Source of the DNA: Propionibacteriaceae bacterium UBA4569
GTDB taxonomy: Bacteria > Actinomycetota > Actinomycetes > Propionibacteriales > Propionibacteriaceae
Direction: 5' to 3'
Length of the DNA: 8,991 bases
NCBI GenBank assembly: GCA_002387005.1
Contig: DGKN01000251.1
Coordinates: 10,235 to 19,225, forward strand
In this document: positions 1-5,573 of the stretch, piece after piece
How the letters are laid out: the number at the start of each line of letters is the position of its first letter
Position numbering within the stretch: the stretch's first letter is position 1
Notes under the pieces: generated by a model
The model's database searches: none
Seen by the model: the letters and a program-made list of their open reading frames with translations, nothing else
Told to the model about the DNA's origin: nothing
Made by a program: the position numbers and the translations under genes

Positions 1-1
1 G

Positions 2-55
2 GTCGCCGACACCCACGCCCGCACCACCATCGACCTCCGGGAGGTCCAGCGATGA
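2..55 (+). CDS. C-terminal end of a transporter, probably NSS-family methionine/alanine importer large subunit (partial)
   Basis: Only the last 17 codons and a TGA stop are present, reading VADTHARTTIDLREVQR; the 5' part lies outside the window. The fragment alone carries no diagnostic motif. The assignment rests on the next gene, which overlaps this stop by 4 nt (ATGA) and looks like MetS, the small subunit that in Corynebacterium is encoded with the sodium-dependent NSS transporter MetP. By inference this is the MetP C-terminal tail on the cytoplasmic side. Any other upstream partner cannot be excluded. Confidence 0.55.
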   Translation, partial: VADTHARTTIDLREVQR

Positions 56-225
56 GCTCGTCCGCAATCGTCATGATGATCCTGGCCATCGCCGTCATCT
101 GGGGCGGCCTGGTCTGGGCCTGCGTCCGTCTGATGCAGAACCCCGAGGGCTCGGTGGAGCTCCTGGACGACGACGGTCGTCCGCTGGAGGTCCAGCCCGA
201 CACGGTGCGCGTCCGCACCGCCTGA
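52..225 (+). CDS. metS: MetS-like small subunit of a methionine/alanine NSS importer
   Basis: A 57-residue protein starting at ATG 52 inside the stop of the previous gene, with a strong Shine-Dalgarno GGGAGG at 39-44. Residues 1-28 contain one hydrophobic membrane segment with a central WGGLVW motif followed by RLMQNPEG. This is the pattern of the small single-pass proteins annotated as methionine/alanine import NSS transporter small subunit MetS, which are needed with MetP for uptake of methionine and alanine. The tail (about residues 32-57) is hydrophilic and acidic (ELLDDDGRP) and probably cytoplasmic. The 4-nt overlap suggests translational coupling to the large subunit. Annotation pipelines often miss genes this short. 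The family call is recognition from memory, supported by length, topology and position. Confidence 0.75.
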   Translation: MSSSAIVMMILAIAVIWGGLVWACVRLMQNPEGSVELLDDDGRPLEVQPDTVRVRTA

Positions 226-253
226 GCGCACCAGCACCACGAGCACGACGCAC

Positions 254-296
254 CACGGGGCGCGGACGGGAGATTGCCTTCCGTCCGCGCTCCGTG
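254..296 (+). terminator. strong intrinsic-type terminator hairpin after metS
   Basis: The arms 254-272 and 278-296 pair over about 19 bp with two G-U wobbles (259/291 and 270/280) around a 5-nt ATTGC loop. The core GCGCGGACGG / CCGTCCGCGC is perfect. Only a weak T-rich run (GTCTTTC, ending near 304) follows, which is common in high-GC actinobacteria. It lies 28 nt past the metS stop and separates that operon from the ABC-F gene. Confidence 0.8.
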
Positions 297-317
297 TGTC
301 TTTCGAGAAAAACCCGG

Positions 318-323
318 TTGACT
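318..323 (+). promoter_or_regulatory. possible -35 element (TTGACT) of the ABC-F gene
   Basis: TTGACT lies just past the metS terminator and is the only good -35-like hexamer in the gap. A weak -10-like CACACT at 342-347 follows at an 18-bp spacing. If used, transcription would begin close to the mini-ORF at 355. The -10 match is poor, so this is tentative. Confidence 0.25.
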
Positions 324-354
324 GCGGCTTGCCGTGACCGACACACTCGTCGGC

Positions 355-366
355 ATGTGGACCTGA
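355..366 (+). CDS. candidate leader mini-ORF (M-W-T-stop) ahead of the ABC-F gene
   Basis: ATG TGG ACC TGA lies 40 nt upstream of the ABC-F start. It has no clear Shine-Dalgarno. Its value as a feature comes from position: bases 357-364 (GTGGACCT) inside it are exactly complementary to 396-403 (AGGTCCAC), which overlap the ABC-F ribosome binding site. A ribosome on this mini-ORF would block the stem. Ribosome-mediated attenuation by short leader ORFs is known for several ribosome-protection ABC-F and erm genes. That it operates here is inference. Confidence 0.3.
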   Translation: MWT

Positions 367-403
367 CCTGTCGCGATGCCCATCACCAGCGATCGAGGTC
401 CAC
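357..403 (+). promoter_or_regulatory. stem-loop that would sequester the ABC-F Shine-Dalgarno
   Basis: GTGGACCT at 357-364 pairs perfectly with AGGTCCAC at 396-403, an 8-bp stem. The right arm covers AGG (396-398) of the GAGG Shine-Dalgarno at 395-398 and ends 2 nt before the ATG at 406. The 31-nt loop contains a smaller hairpin: TCGC 371-374 with GCGA 389-392, and GAT 375-377 with ATC 382-384. A second short hairpin precedes it, CCGAC 338-342 with GTCGG 349-353. The pairing is directly visible; a regulatory role is inferred. Confidence 0.45.
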
Positions 404-405
404 CC

Positions 406-2058
406 ATGTCCACATCCCTCCACCTGTCCGGCGTCGCCGCGTCCTTCGGCGCGCGCCCGCTGTTCGCCGGGCTTGACCTCGTCGTCGGCGCCGGTGACGT
501 CATCGCCCTGGTCGGGCCCAATGGAGCCGGCAAGTCCACGCTGTTGCGGATGATCGCCGGTGAACACCCGATCGACGCAGGGACGATCGCGACCAGCCCA
601 CCCGATGCGACGATCGGCTGGATGCCCCAGTCACCACCCCGTTCGGACGAGACCGTGCTGGCCTACGCCGGTCGCCGAACGTCGGTCACTGCCGCCCACG
701 AGCGCTACGAACGAGCGTCGGTCGCGTTGGCGGACGGGTGTCCCGGCGCCGACGACGAGTTCTCGCGCGCTCTCGATCGCTGGCTCGCGCTGGGCGGTGC
801 CGACCTGGACGTCCGGTTGGCGACCACGCTGTCGGAGCTGGGGCTGGACGTCCATCTCGACCGCCCGTTGGGCAGCCTGTCGGGCGGGCAGGCGGCGCGT
901 GTCTCGCTGGCATCGGTGCTGGTCAGCCAGTACGACGTCCTGCTGCTGGACGAGCCGACGAACAACCTGGACGTGGACGGGCTGGCGTTGCTGGTCGACT
1001 TCGTGAAGAGCACGGACGCGCCGGTGCTGCTCGCCTCCCACGACCGGCGCTCCCTCGACGAGGTGGCGAACCGGGTCTGCGAGCTGGACCTGGCGCAGCA
1101 GAAGGTCGTCCACTACGCGGGTGGCTGGTCGGACTATCGGGCGGCCAAGGAGTTGGCGATCCGGCAGTCCCAGGAGGCCGAGGAGGCCTACGACAAGCAG
1201 CGACAGGCGCTGGTCGAACGGGCGCAGCGGCAGAACGAGTGGGCCGAGGCCGGTCGTGCGGGGGTGAAGGACAAGCTGGCCAACAATGCCGGTGGCCGCG
1301 GGCTGAAGAAGATGATTGAGGACAAGGCGGGCAAGGCTGACCAGAAGGCGGCGCGGGTGCGGGCAGCGGTCGACCGGCTGGAGGCCCCGGATGCGCTCCG
1401 CAAGCAGTGGCAGCTCCGCTACACCATCAATGAGGCGCAGCCATCCGCGGACGTCGCGCTGACGCTGGACGAGGTGGTCGCCCGGGCGGGTGGCTTCGCC
1501 GTCGGTCCGGTCTCGACGCACGTCGCCCGGGGCGACCGGGTGGCGTTGCTGGGGCCGAATGGCTCGGGCAAGACGACGCTGTTGCGGGCGCTGCTGACCT
1601 CGTCGCCATCGTCCGGACGGATCTCCTGGGGCTCCCGGACCCACGTCGGGGTGCTCGACCAGGACCGGTCCATCATCGCCGGGCCCGACCCCTTGTGTGA
1701 GGTGGTGGCCGACGCACTGGGCGAGGCTGATCGCGCCGAGGTGCGCACCCTGCTGGCGAAGTTCGGGTTGGGTGCCGAGCACGTCCTGCGTCCCTGCGAC
1801 TCGCTGAGCCTGGGGGAGCGGACGCGGGCCGCGCTGGCGGTGCTCCAGGGACGCGCGGTCAACGTCCTGGTGCTGGACGAGCCAACCAACCATGCCGACG
1901 TCGAGGCGATCGAGCAGCTCCAATCAGCGCTGGAGGCCTTCGGTGGGACGATCCTGCTGGTCAGCCACGACCGGGCGCTGCTCGATGCCGTCGGTGCAAA
2001 CGTCCGCTGGACCTTCGTCCGCGACGGTGACCATGCGTCCGTCCAGGTCTCCCGCTGA
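406..2058 (+). CDS. ABC-F family ATPase (ribosome-associated, possible antibiotic resistance protein)
   Basis: A 550-residue soluble protein with two ABC ATPase domains and no membrane domain, the architecture of ABC-F proteins that bind the ribosomal E site and either aid translation or dislodge antibiotics. Domain 1: Walker A GPNGAGKST from residue 37, signature LSGGQ 158-162, Walker B LLLDEP 179-184 with catalytic E183, switch His 212. Domain 2: GPNGSGKTT from 383, signature LSLGE 467-471, VLVLDEP with E492, His 521. Between them (about 245-335) is a charged helical linker rich in K, E, Q and R, matching the P-site tRNA interaction motif region. The D-loop of domain 2 reads NHAD instead of the usual NHLD. 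ATG 406 is preferred over ATG 376 because GAGG at 395-398 sits 7 nt before it and the conserved region begins right after. The leader suggests attenuation-type control. The drug specificity, if any, cannot be read from sequence. Confidence 0.93.
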   Translation: MSTSLHLSGVAASFGARPLFAGLDLVVGAGDVIALVGPNGAGKSTLLRMIAGEHPIDAGTIATSPPDATIGWMPQSPPRSDETVLAYAGRRTSVTAAHERYERASVALADGCPGADDEFSRALDRWLALGGADLDVRLATTLSELGLDVHLDRPLGSLSGGQAARVSLASVLVSQYDVLLLDEPTNNLDVDGLALLVDFVKSTDAPVLLASHDRRSLDEVANRVCELDLAQQKVVHYAGGWSDYRAAKELAIRQSQEAEEAYDKQRQALVERAQRQNEWAEAGRAGVKDKLANNAGGRGLKKMIEDKAGKADQKAARVRAAVDRLEAPDALRKQWQLRYTINEAQPSADVALTLDEVVARAGGFAVGPVSTHVARGDRVALLGPNGSGKTTLLRALLTSSPSSGRISWGSRTHVGVLDQDRSIIAGPDPLCEVVADALGEADRAEVRTLLAKFGLGAEHVLRPCDSLSLGERTRAALAVLQGRAVNVLVLDEPTNHADVEAIEQLQSALEAFGGTILLVSHDRALLDAVGANVRWTFVRDGDHASVQVSR

Positions 2059-2165
2059 CCCAGCCCGACGCCAACGCGCCCGCTGGATGACCAACGCCAC
2101 CCGTGCACGCACCGGGTGCATTGATGACCTGTCGGGAGCGTTCAGCCGACGGACGTCCGGGAACT

Positions 2166-2183
2166 CCCGCTCGATCTAGCGGG
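2166..2183. terminator. weak hairpin between convergent genes
   Basis: CCCGCT (2166-2171) pairs with AGCGGG (2178-2183) around a 6-nt loop, about 110 nt past the ABC-F stop and 38 nt past the end of the minus-strand small gene. A second short repeat, TGCAC 2104-2108 with GTGCA 2116-2120, lies closer to the ABC-F stop. Neither has a T-tract. One or both could end convergent transcription. The gap 2059-2221 holds nothing else I can support. Confidence 0.3.
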
Positions 2184-2221
2184 CGATAGCACAGGTCACC
2201 CAATCCCAGCAGGATCACCGC

Positions 2222-2431
2222 TCAGACCTGGTTGAGCGGATTCAGCTCGTTGGATCCGCCGGTACGTGTGTAGCGGACCACGACGCGGACGCGACCGTCC
2301 GGCTCGTCCAGCTGTTGCTGCACGGAACCGGTCCAGCCCGGGTACTGGTTCTGCAGGGTCACCAGCTCGGCCTGCAGGTGCGTGGGGTCATCCACGTAGA
2401 AGCTCTCGGTGCGGATGTTCTCGTCGGTCAT
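2222..2431 (-). CDS. small conserved-looking protein of unknown function downstream of otsA
   Basis: A 69-residue protein with no signal peptide, membrane segment or recognised motif. The N-terminal half is acidic (MTDENIRTESFYVDDPTHLQ) and looks helical. The middle contains YPGWTGSVQQQLDEP and a likely strand VRVVVRYTR. ATG 2431 is chosen because AGAGGAG lies about 6 nt upstream on the minus strand. A GTG at 2467 overlapping the otsA stop (GTGA) would add 12 residues but lacks its own binding site. The start lies 32 nt after the otsA stop on the same strand, so it is probably co-transcribed with otsA. Codon use is normal for the window. Function is unknown; a link to trehalose synthesis is only positional. 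Confidence 0.75.
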   Translation of the reverse strand: MTDENIRTESFYVDDPTHLQAELVTLQNQYPGWTGSVQQQLDEPDGRVRVVVRYTRTGGSNELNPLNQV

Positions 2432-2463
2432 CTCGTCTCCTCTGGAGGGGTTTGGGCGCTCGG

Positions 2464-3924
2464 TCACGCGTCAGCGTCAGTTTCCCTGGGCTCGGGCGAC
2501 TTGACGGTGTCGAGGTCGCCCAGGAAGTTCTGGGCCCAGCGGTCGATGTGATGGGTCATCACCTGCTTGCGCATCGCGCGCATCCTGCGGGCGCGCTTGT
2601 CCTTGGGGTCGTTCGCCGCCTTCACCAGTGTCGCCTTGAGGGCATTGGTGTCGTAAGGGTTGACCAAATAGGCGCGCTTCAGTTCCAGCGCGGCGCCGGC
2701 GAACTCGCTCAACACCAAGGCGGCGTCGTCACCGGGGTGGGCAGCGACGAACTCCTTCGCGACCAGGTTCATGCCGTCCCGCAGCGGGGTGACGACCATG
2801 ACGTCGGCGATCCGGTACATCGCAGCCATCGTGGTGCGCGGGAAACCCTCGTGCCGGTAGACGATCGGCGGGTTGCCGATCCGTCCGGTCTGGGAGTTGA
2901 TCCGCCCGACCATCAGGTCGATGTCGTCACGCAGCTTCTTGTACTCCTCGACCCGCTCGCGCGAGGGGGTGGCGACCTGCAGGTAGACGCATTCCTCGGG
3001 GTCCAACTCCCCGGAGGTGAACAGCTCCCCGAAGGCCTTGACCCGCTCTCGCAGGCCCTTGGTGTAGTCGAGCCGGTCGATGCCCAGGAAGACCTTCTTC
3101 GGGTTGCCGAGATCGGCCAACAGCTGCTCGGCCTCGGCGATCACCTCCGGGGTCTGGGCCAGCTCTCGGAAGCCGACCGAGTCGATCGAGATGGGGTAGG
3201 AGCGGGCGATGCTCGTCCGTCCATCGGGCAGGGAGATGCGCTCCCGGTTCGTGGGGAAGCGGGTCAGGCTGCGCGCCAGCCGGACGAAGTTCACCGACGC
3301 GTCCGGAGTCTGGAAGCCGACGATGTCGGCGCCGAGCAGGCCTTCGACGATCTGGCGACGCCACGGTATCTGCTTGAACAATTCGGCCGGCGGGAAGGGG
3401 ATGTGCAGGAAGAAACCGATCCGCAGGTCGGGTCGCAGCTTGCGCAGCATGCTGGGCACCAGCTGCAGCTGGTAGTCCTGCACCCACACCCTCGCGCCCT
3501 CGGCGGCGACCGCGGCGGCGGCCTCGGCGAAGCGGCGGTTCACGTCGCGGTAACTGTCCCACCACTCGCGGTGGTACTCGGGGAAGGCGACGCCGTCGTG
3601 GTAGAGCGGCCACAGCGTCGCATTGGAGAAGCCCTCGTAGAAGTCCTCGACATCCTTGTCGCTGAGCGGCACGGGGACGACCTGATAGCCGTCGAACTCG
3701 AAGCCGTCAATCTCCTCGTCCGGTGCGCCGTGCCAGCCGACCCAGGCGCCGCCTTGGCTCTTCATCACCGGTTCGAGCGCCGTCACGAGCCCGCCCGGGG
3801 AGGTTCGCCAGCTCTGGGAGCCGTCTTCGGCCACCACTCGGTCGACCGGCAACCGATTCGCGACGACGACGAAATCCGCAGTCACCTGATCTGCTGGAAC
3901 TGCTCCTGCTGGGCTCGTGTTCAT
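2464..3924 (-). CDS. otsA: alpha,alpha-trehalose-phosphate synthase (UDP-forming)
   Basis: A 486-residue GT20 glycosyltransferase that makes trehalose-6-phosphate from UDP-glucose and glucose-6-phosphate in the cytoplasm. Visible family motifs in order: VVVANRLPV 19-27 (phosphate-binding Arg 24), SPGGL 42-46, WVGWHG 61-66, WPLYHDG 105-111, VWVQDYQLQLVP 146-157 (Asp 150), FFLHIPFP 171-178, GIDRLDYTKGL 281-291 (donor-binding Arg 284 and Lys 289), RDGMNLVAKEFVA 382-394 (Asp 383, Glu 391) and LSEFAGAA 405-412. Length is normal for bacterial OtsA. ATG 3924 is preceded by AAGGAG 7-8 nt upstream on the minus strand, so the much longer open frame extending to 4911 through otsB is not coding there. 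It is divergent from otsB, and a small unknown gene follows downstream. Control is probably from the short shared gap 3925-4009. Confidence 0.97.
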   Translation of the reverse strand: MNTSPAGAVPADQVTADFVVVANRLPVDRVVAEDGSQSWRTSPGGLVTALEPVMKSQGGAWVGWHGAPDEEIDGFEFDGYQVVPVPLSDKDVEDFYEGFSNATLWPLYHDGVAFPEYHREWWDSYRDVNRRFAEAAAAVAAEGARVWVQDYQLQLVPSMLRKLRPDLRIGFFLHIPFPPAELFKQIPWRRQIVEGLLGADIVGFQTPDASVNFVRLARSLTRFPTNRERISLPDGRTSIARSYPISIDSVGFRELAQTPEVIAEAEQLLADLGNPKKVFLGIDRLDYTKGLRERVKAFGELFTSGELDPEECVYLQVATPSRERVEEYKKLRDDIDLMVGRINSQTGRIGNPPIVYRHEGFPRTTMAAMYRIADVMVVTPLRDGMNLVAKEFVAAHPGDDAALVLSEFAGAALELKRAYLVNPYDTNALKATLVKAANDPKDKRARRMRAMRKQVMTHHIDRWAQNFLGDLDTVKSPEPRETDADA

Positions 3925-3976
3925 GACCACTCCTTGTTGGCGCCACCACGCGCCGTTGCAGACCTCCTGCCCCTCC

Positions 3977-3982
3977 AACCTA
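3977..3982 (-). promoter_or_regulatory. candidate -10 box of otsA
   Basis: On the minus strand this reads TAGGTT, a good TAnnnT match, about 53 nt upstream of the otsA ATG. No clear -35 hexamer is seen, which is common in actinobacterial promoters. It lies directly beside the 3983-3997 palindrome. Confidence 0.35.
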
Positions 3983-3997
3983 GCCACCCGCCGTGGC
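3983..3997. promoter_or_regulatory. palindrome in the divergent otsA/otsB promoter region (possible operator)
   Basis: GCCAC (3983-3987) and GTGGC (3993-3997) form a perfect inverted repeat around CCGCC. It sits between the candidate otsA -10 and the otsB start, where a regulator could affect both genes. The arms are short, so chance is possible in high-GC DNA. Confidence 0.3.
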
Positions 3998-4009
3998 AGA
4001 GTGGGATTC

Positions 4010-4858
4010 GTGACCACCTCCACGAGCGCCAACGCACCCTTTCGGGCGGTGACCCAGGCGGGTCGAGCAGCGATCGACGCGATCGCCGCCGACCCCACTG
4101 GAACCCTGTTGGCCTGCGACTTCGACGGCACGCTGGCGCCCATCGTCGCCGACCCGACCGCCTCGCGGATGCTGGACGGGAGCCGGGCCGCGCTAGCCGA
4201 ACTGGGCCCTCGACTGGGGCGCATCGCCATCGTCACCGGACGTCCGGTCGCTGCGGTCCGGAACCTCGGACGACTGGACGGGCAGGCCGGGCTCGAGCGC
4301 GTCCTGGTCCTGGGACAGTACGGGCAGGAACGCTGGGACGCGGCCACCGGCAGCCTCGACGTCCCACCGGAACCGAGCGCGGTGCGGGAGGCGATCGCCG
4401 AGCTGGAGGGACTCTTGTCACGCGACGACCTGCCTGCCGTCGTGGCCGGCACCAGTTTGGAGGACAAAGGGCGCGCGGTCGGCGTCCACACCCGTCGTGC
4501 GGCCGACCCGGTCGCGGCCCTCGACTGGCTCACCGAACCGGTGACCGGGATAGCCGAACGGCACGCGATGGCGATCGAGCCGGGACGCATGGTGCTGGAG
4601 CTGCGGTCTGCCACCACCAGCAAGGGCGACGCCCTGCGGTCGGTGGTCGAGGCCGAGAATCCCCGCGTCGTGGTGATGTGCGGGGACGACCTGGGCGACA
4701 TCCCCGCGTTCGAGTACGTCCACGAACTGCCGGGCGGGGTGTGCGTCGTGTCCAGCAGCCCCGAGCAGCCGCAGGTCGCGGAGCATGCAGACGTGCTGTG
4801 CCAAGGCCCCGAGGGAGTCGCCGCCTTCCTGCAGGCGCTGGCCGAGGCGACGCGATGA
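4010..4858 (+). CDS. otsB: trehalose-6-phosphate phosphatase
   Basis: A 282-residue HAD-superfamily phosphatase that converts trehalose-6-phosphate to trehalose. Motif I is CDFDGTLAPI with nucleophile Asp 37 and acid/base Asp 39. Motif II is IVTGRP with Thr 76. The motif III lysine is likely Lys 205 in TSKGDAL. Motif IV is GDDLGDIPAF with Asp 226/227; the usual form in this family is GDDxTDEDAF, so it is slightly altered. LEDKG (150-154) and HTRRA (160-164) match the substrate-capping region of OtsB. GTG 4010 is chosen because coding-like sequence begins there. GTG 4001 is an alternative, and ATG 3917 would overlap the start of otsA. No strong Shine-Dalgarno is visible. It is transcribed divergently from otsA, so the two pathway genes are paired but not in one operon. 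Confidence 0.93.
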   Translation: MTTSTSANAPFRAVTQAGRAAIDAIAADPTGTLLACDFDGTLAPIVADPTASRMLDGSRAALAELGPRLGRIAIVTGRPVAAVRNLGRLDGQAGLERVLVLGQYGQERWDAATGSLDVPPEPSAVREAIAELEGLLSRDDLPAVVAGTSLEDKGRAVGVHTRRAADPVAALDWLTEPVTGIAERHAMAIEPGRMVLELRSATTSKGDALRSVVEAENPRVVVMCGDDLGDIPAFEYVHELPGGVCVVSSSPEQPQVAEHADVLCQGPEGVAAFLQALAEATR

Positions 4859-4941
4859 TTGTCATGACCACGAACCCCGTCATACGTCCACCACGGCATC
4901 GACATCGACATGCCGGTCGGGCATCCATCTACAGGGACCGC

Positions 4942-4947
4942 TAGGCT
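4942..4947 (+). promoter_or_regulatory. candidate -10 box of the tRNA gene
   Basis: TAGGCT lies 11 nt upstream of the first tRNA base, a normal distance for a tRNA promoter. No convincing -35 is seen at 17 bp. Confidence 0.4.
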
Positions 4948-4958
4948 GGGCCACCGCC

Positions 4959-5035
4959 GGGGCGTTAGCTCAGCCGGTCAGAGCAGGGGACTCATAATCC
5001 CTGGGTCGCGGGTTCGAGCCCCGCACGCCCCACCA
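4959..5035 (+). tRNA. tRNA with CAU anticodon: tRNA-Met (elongator) or tRNA-Ile2
   Basis: The full cloverleaf is readable. Acceptor GGGGCGT 4959-4965 pairs with ACGCCCC 5025-5031. The D stem is GCTC 4968-4971 with GAGC 4981-4984. The anticodon stem is GGGGA 4986-4990 with TCCCT 4998-5002 (one G-U pair), and its loop CTCATAA places CAT at 4993-4995. The T stem is GCGGG 5008-5012 with CCCGC 5020-5024 and loop TTCGAGC. The discriminator is A 5032 and CCA is encoded at 5033-5035. The acceptor lacks the mismatched first pair of bacterial initiator tRNA, so this is not tRNA-fMet. Elongator Met and lysidine-modified Ile2 share the CAU anticodon. The G-U-closed anticodon stem in an AGCAGG context recalls Ile2 from memory, but identity is unsettled. 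Confidence 0.93.
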
Positions 5036-5112
5036 CCCGCGCAGTCATCGTTGACGCCGATTCTGCCCGGACGCACCACCCGACAGCGCGCGCCGGGTGC
5101 CGACAGCCAACC

Positions 5113-5295
5113 CCGTCCGGCTGCCTCAGACAATCTCTCGGCCACGGGACCGTCGAAGACCAAGCCGGGGAAGGTGCGGTCGTGGTAGCGGATGGTCCGC
5201 TCGCCGTTGAAGATTGCGTCCCGATCGGACGGGAGGTCGTCCACCTCGGCGCGAACGCCCGCCAACTGTGGCACGTCGGTGGCCTTGACGCTCAT
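5113..5295 (-). CDS. possible small gene or gene remnant antisense and next to the tRNA
   Basis: From ATG 5295 the minus strand reads MSVKATDVPQLAGVRAEVDD and continues for about 60 residues with actinobacterial codon use (mostly G/C at third positions) and protein-like content such as IFNGERTIRYHDRTF. Codon quality drops near 5115 (AGA TTG TCT). The frame stays open to a stop at 4978, but from about 5035 it reads antisense through the tRNA and gives the sequence CGARTRDPGIMSPLL, a well-known annotation artefact. The end given here is the limit of the coding-like part, not a stop codon. No ribosome binding site is clear. It could be a remnant whose 3' end was replaced at the tRNA, or a short gene running into it. 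I do not recognise a family. Confidence 0.3.
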
Positions 5296-5314
5296 CGTGG
5301 ACGGCGTGGCGGGT

Positions 5315-5320
5315 TAGGGT
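5315..5320 (+). promoter_or_regulatory. -10 box of a probable leaderless promoter
   Basis: TAGGGT is followed by 6 nt and then ATG 5327, so transcription would start at or next to the start codon. There is no Shine-Dalgarno. This spacing is typical of actinobacterial leaderless genes. TTGACG at 5285-5290 is too far upstream (24 bp) to be a standard -35. Confidence 0.55.
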
Positions 5321-5326
5321 CGAGTC

Positions 5327-5572
5327 ATGAGCAACGATGTTGTCTTCACATTCCGCGACGTGGACCACGCCCGCGAGGCGGCCATGGAGCTGGCCGATCA
5401 CGGCACCCTCGTGCGCGTCGACCCGACCGGACCCAGCATCGCGGTGCCGGAGGAGGTCTACGAGCAGGTCTCGGTCACCCTCCAGCGGCACGGTGGTCAC
5501 GCCGAACATGCTGTCGAACACGACAACGAGGGCGGCGACTCGTCCATCGCATCGCCGGTTGGCCAGGCCTGA
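5327..5572 (+). CDS. 81-residue soluble protein of unknown function
   Basis: The predicted pattern is strand-helix-strand: VVFTF (residues 5-9), helix DVDHAREAAMELADHG (11-26), strand TLVRVD, then SIAVPEEVYEQVSVTLQRHG as strand plus helix. This suggests a small ferredoxin-like alpha/beta fold. The C-terminal third is polar, His- and Glu-rich and probably disordered. There is no signal peptide or membrane segment. ATG 5327 follows a TAGGGT -10 box by 6 nt and is probably translated leaderless. The next gene begins 2 nt after this stop, so the three genes 5327-6520 look like one transcript. I do not recognise the family; codon use supports a real gene. Confidence 0.75.
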   Translation: MSNDVVFTFRDVDHAREAAMELADHGTLVRVDPTGPSIAVPEEVYEQVSVTLQRHGGHAEHAVEHDNEGGDSSIASPVGQA

Positions 5573-5573
5573 G

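Noticed and set aside
631..1923. 430-residue minus-strand open frame
   Set aside because: It lies wholly antisense to the ABC-F gene, whose motifs are intact, and is Q/R/L-rich without a domain.
2464..4911. 815-residue minus-strand open frame covering otsA and the whole of otsB
   Set aside because: Only the part from ATG 3924 is OtsA. The upstream extension is antisense to otsB, is S/T/R-rich without motifs, and the strong AAGGAG site supports 3924.
2266..4944. 892-residue plus-strand open frame
   Set aside because: It is antisense to otsA and then runs out of frame through otsB. The sequence is H/G/R/Q-rich and low in complexity, as expected for a high-GC shadow frame.
4855..4944. 26-codon+ frame starting ATGATT and overlapping the otsB stop
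   Set aside because: The overlap is attractive, but the peptide is R/H-rich (RHRHRHAGR), has no binding site and lies in the tRNA promoter area.
5077..5099. CACCCG/CGGGTG inverted repeat after the tRNA as a terminator
   Set aside because: It has only a 6-bp stem, an 11-nt GC-rich loop and no T-tract; such repeats are frequent by chance at this GC content.
5337..5573. N-terminal extension of the Nudix frame to ATG 5337
   Set aside because: It overlaps nearly all of the 81-aa gene in another frame and encodes R/S/T-rich low-complexity sequence absent from Nudix proteins.
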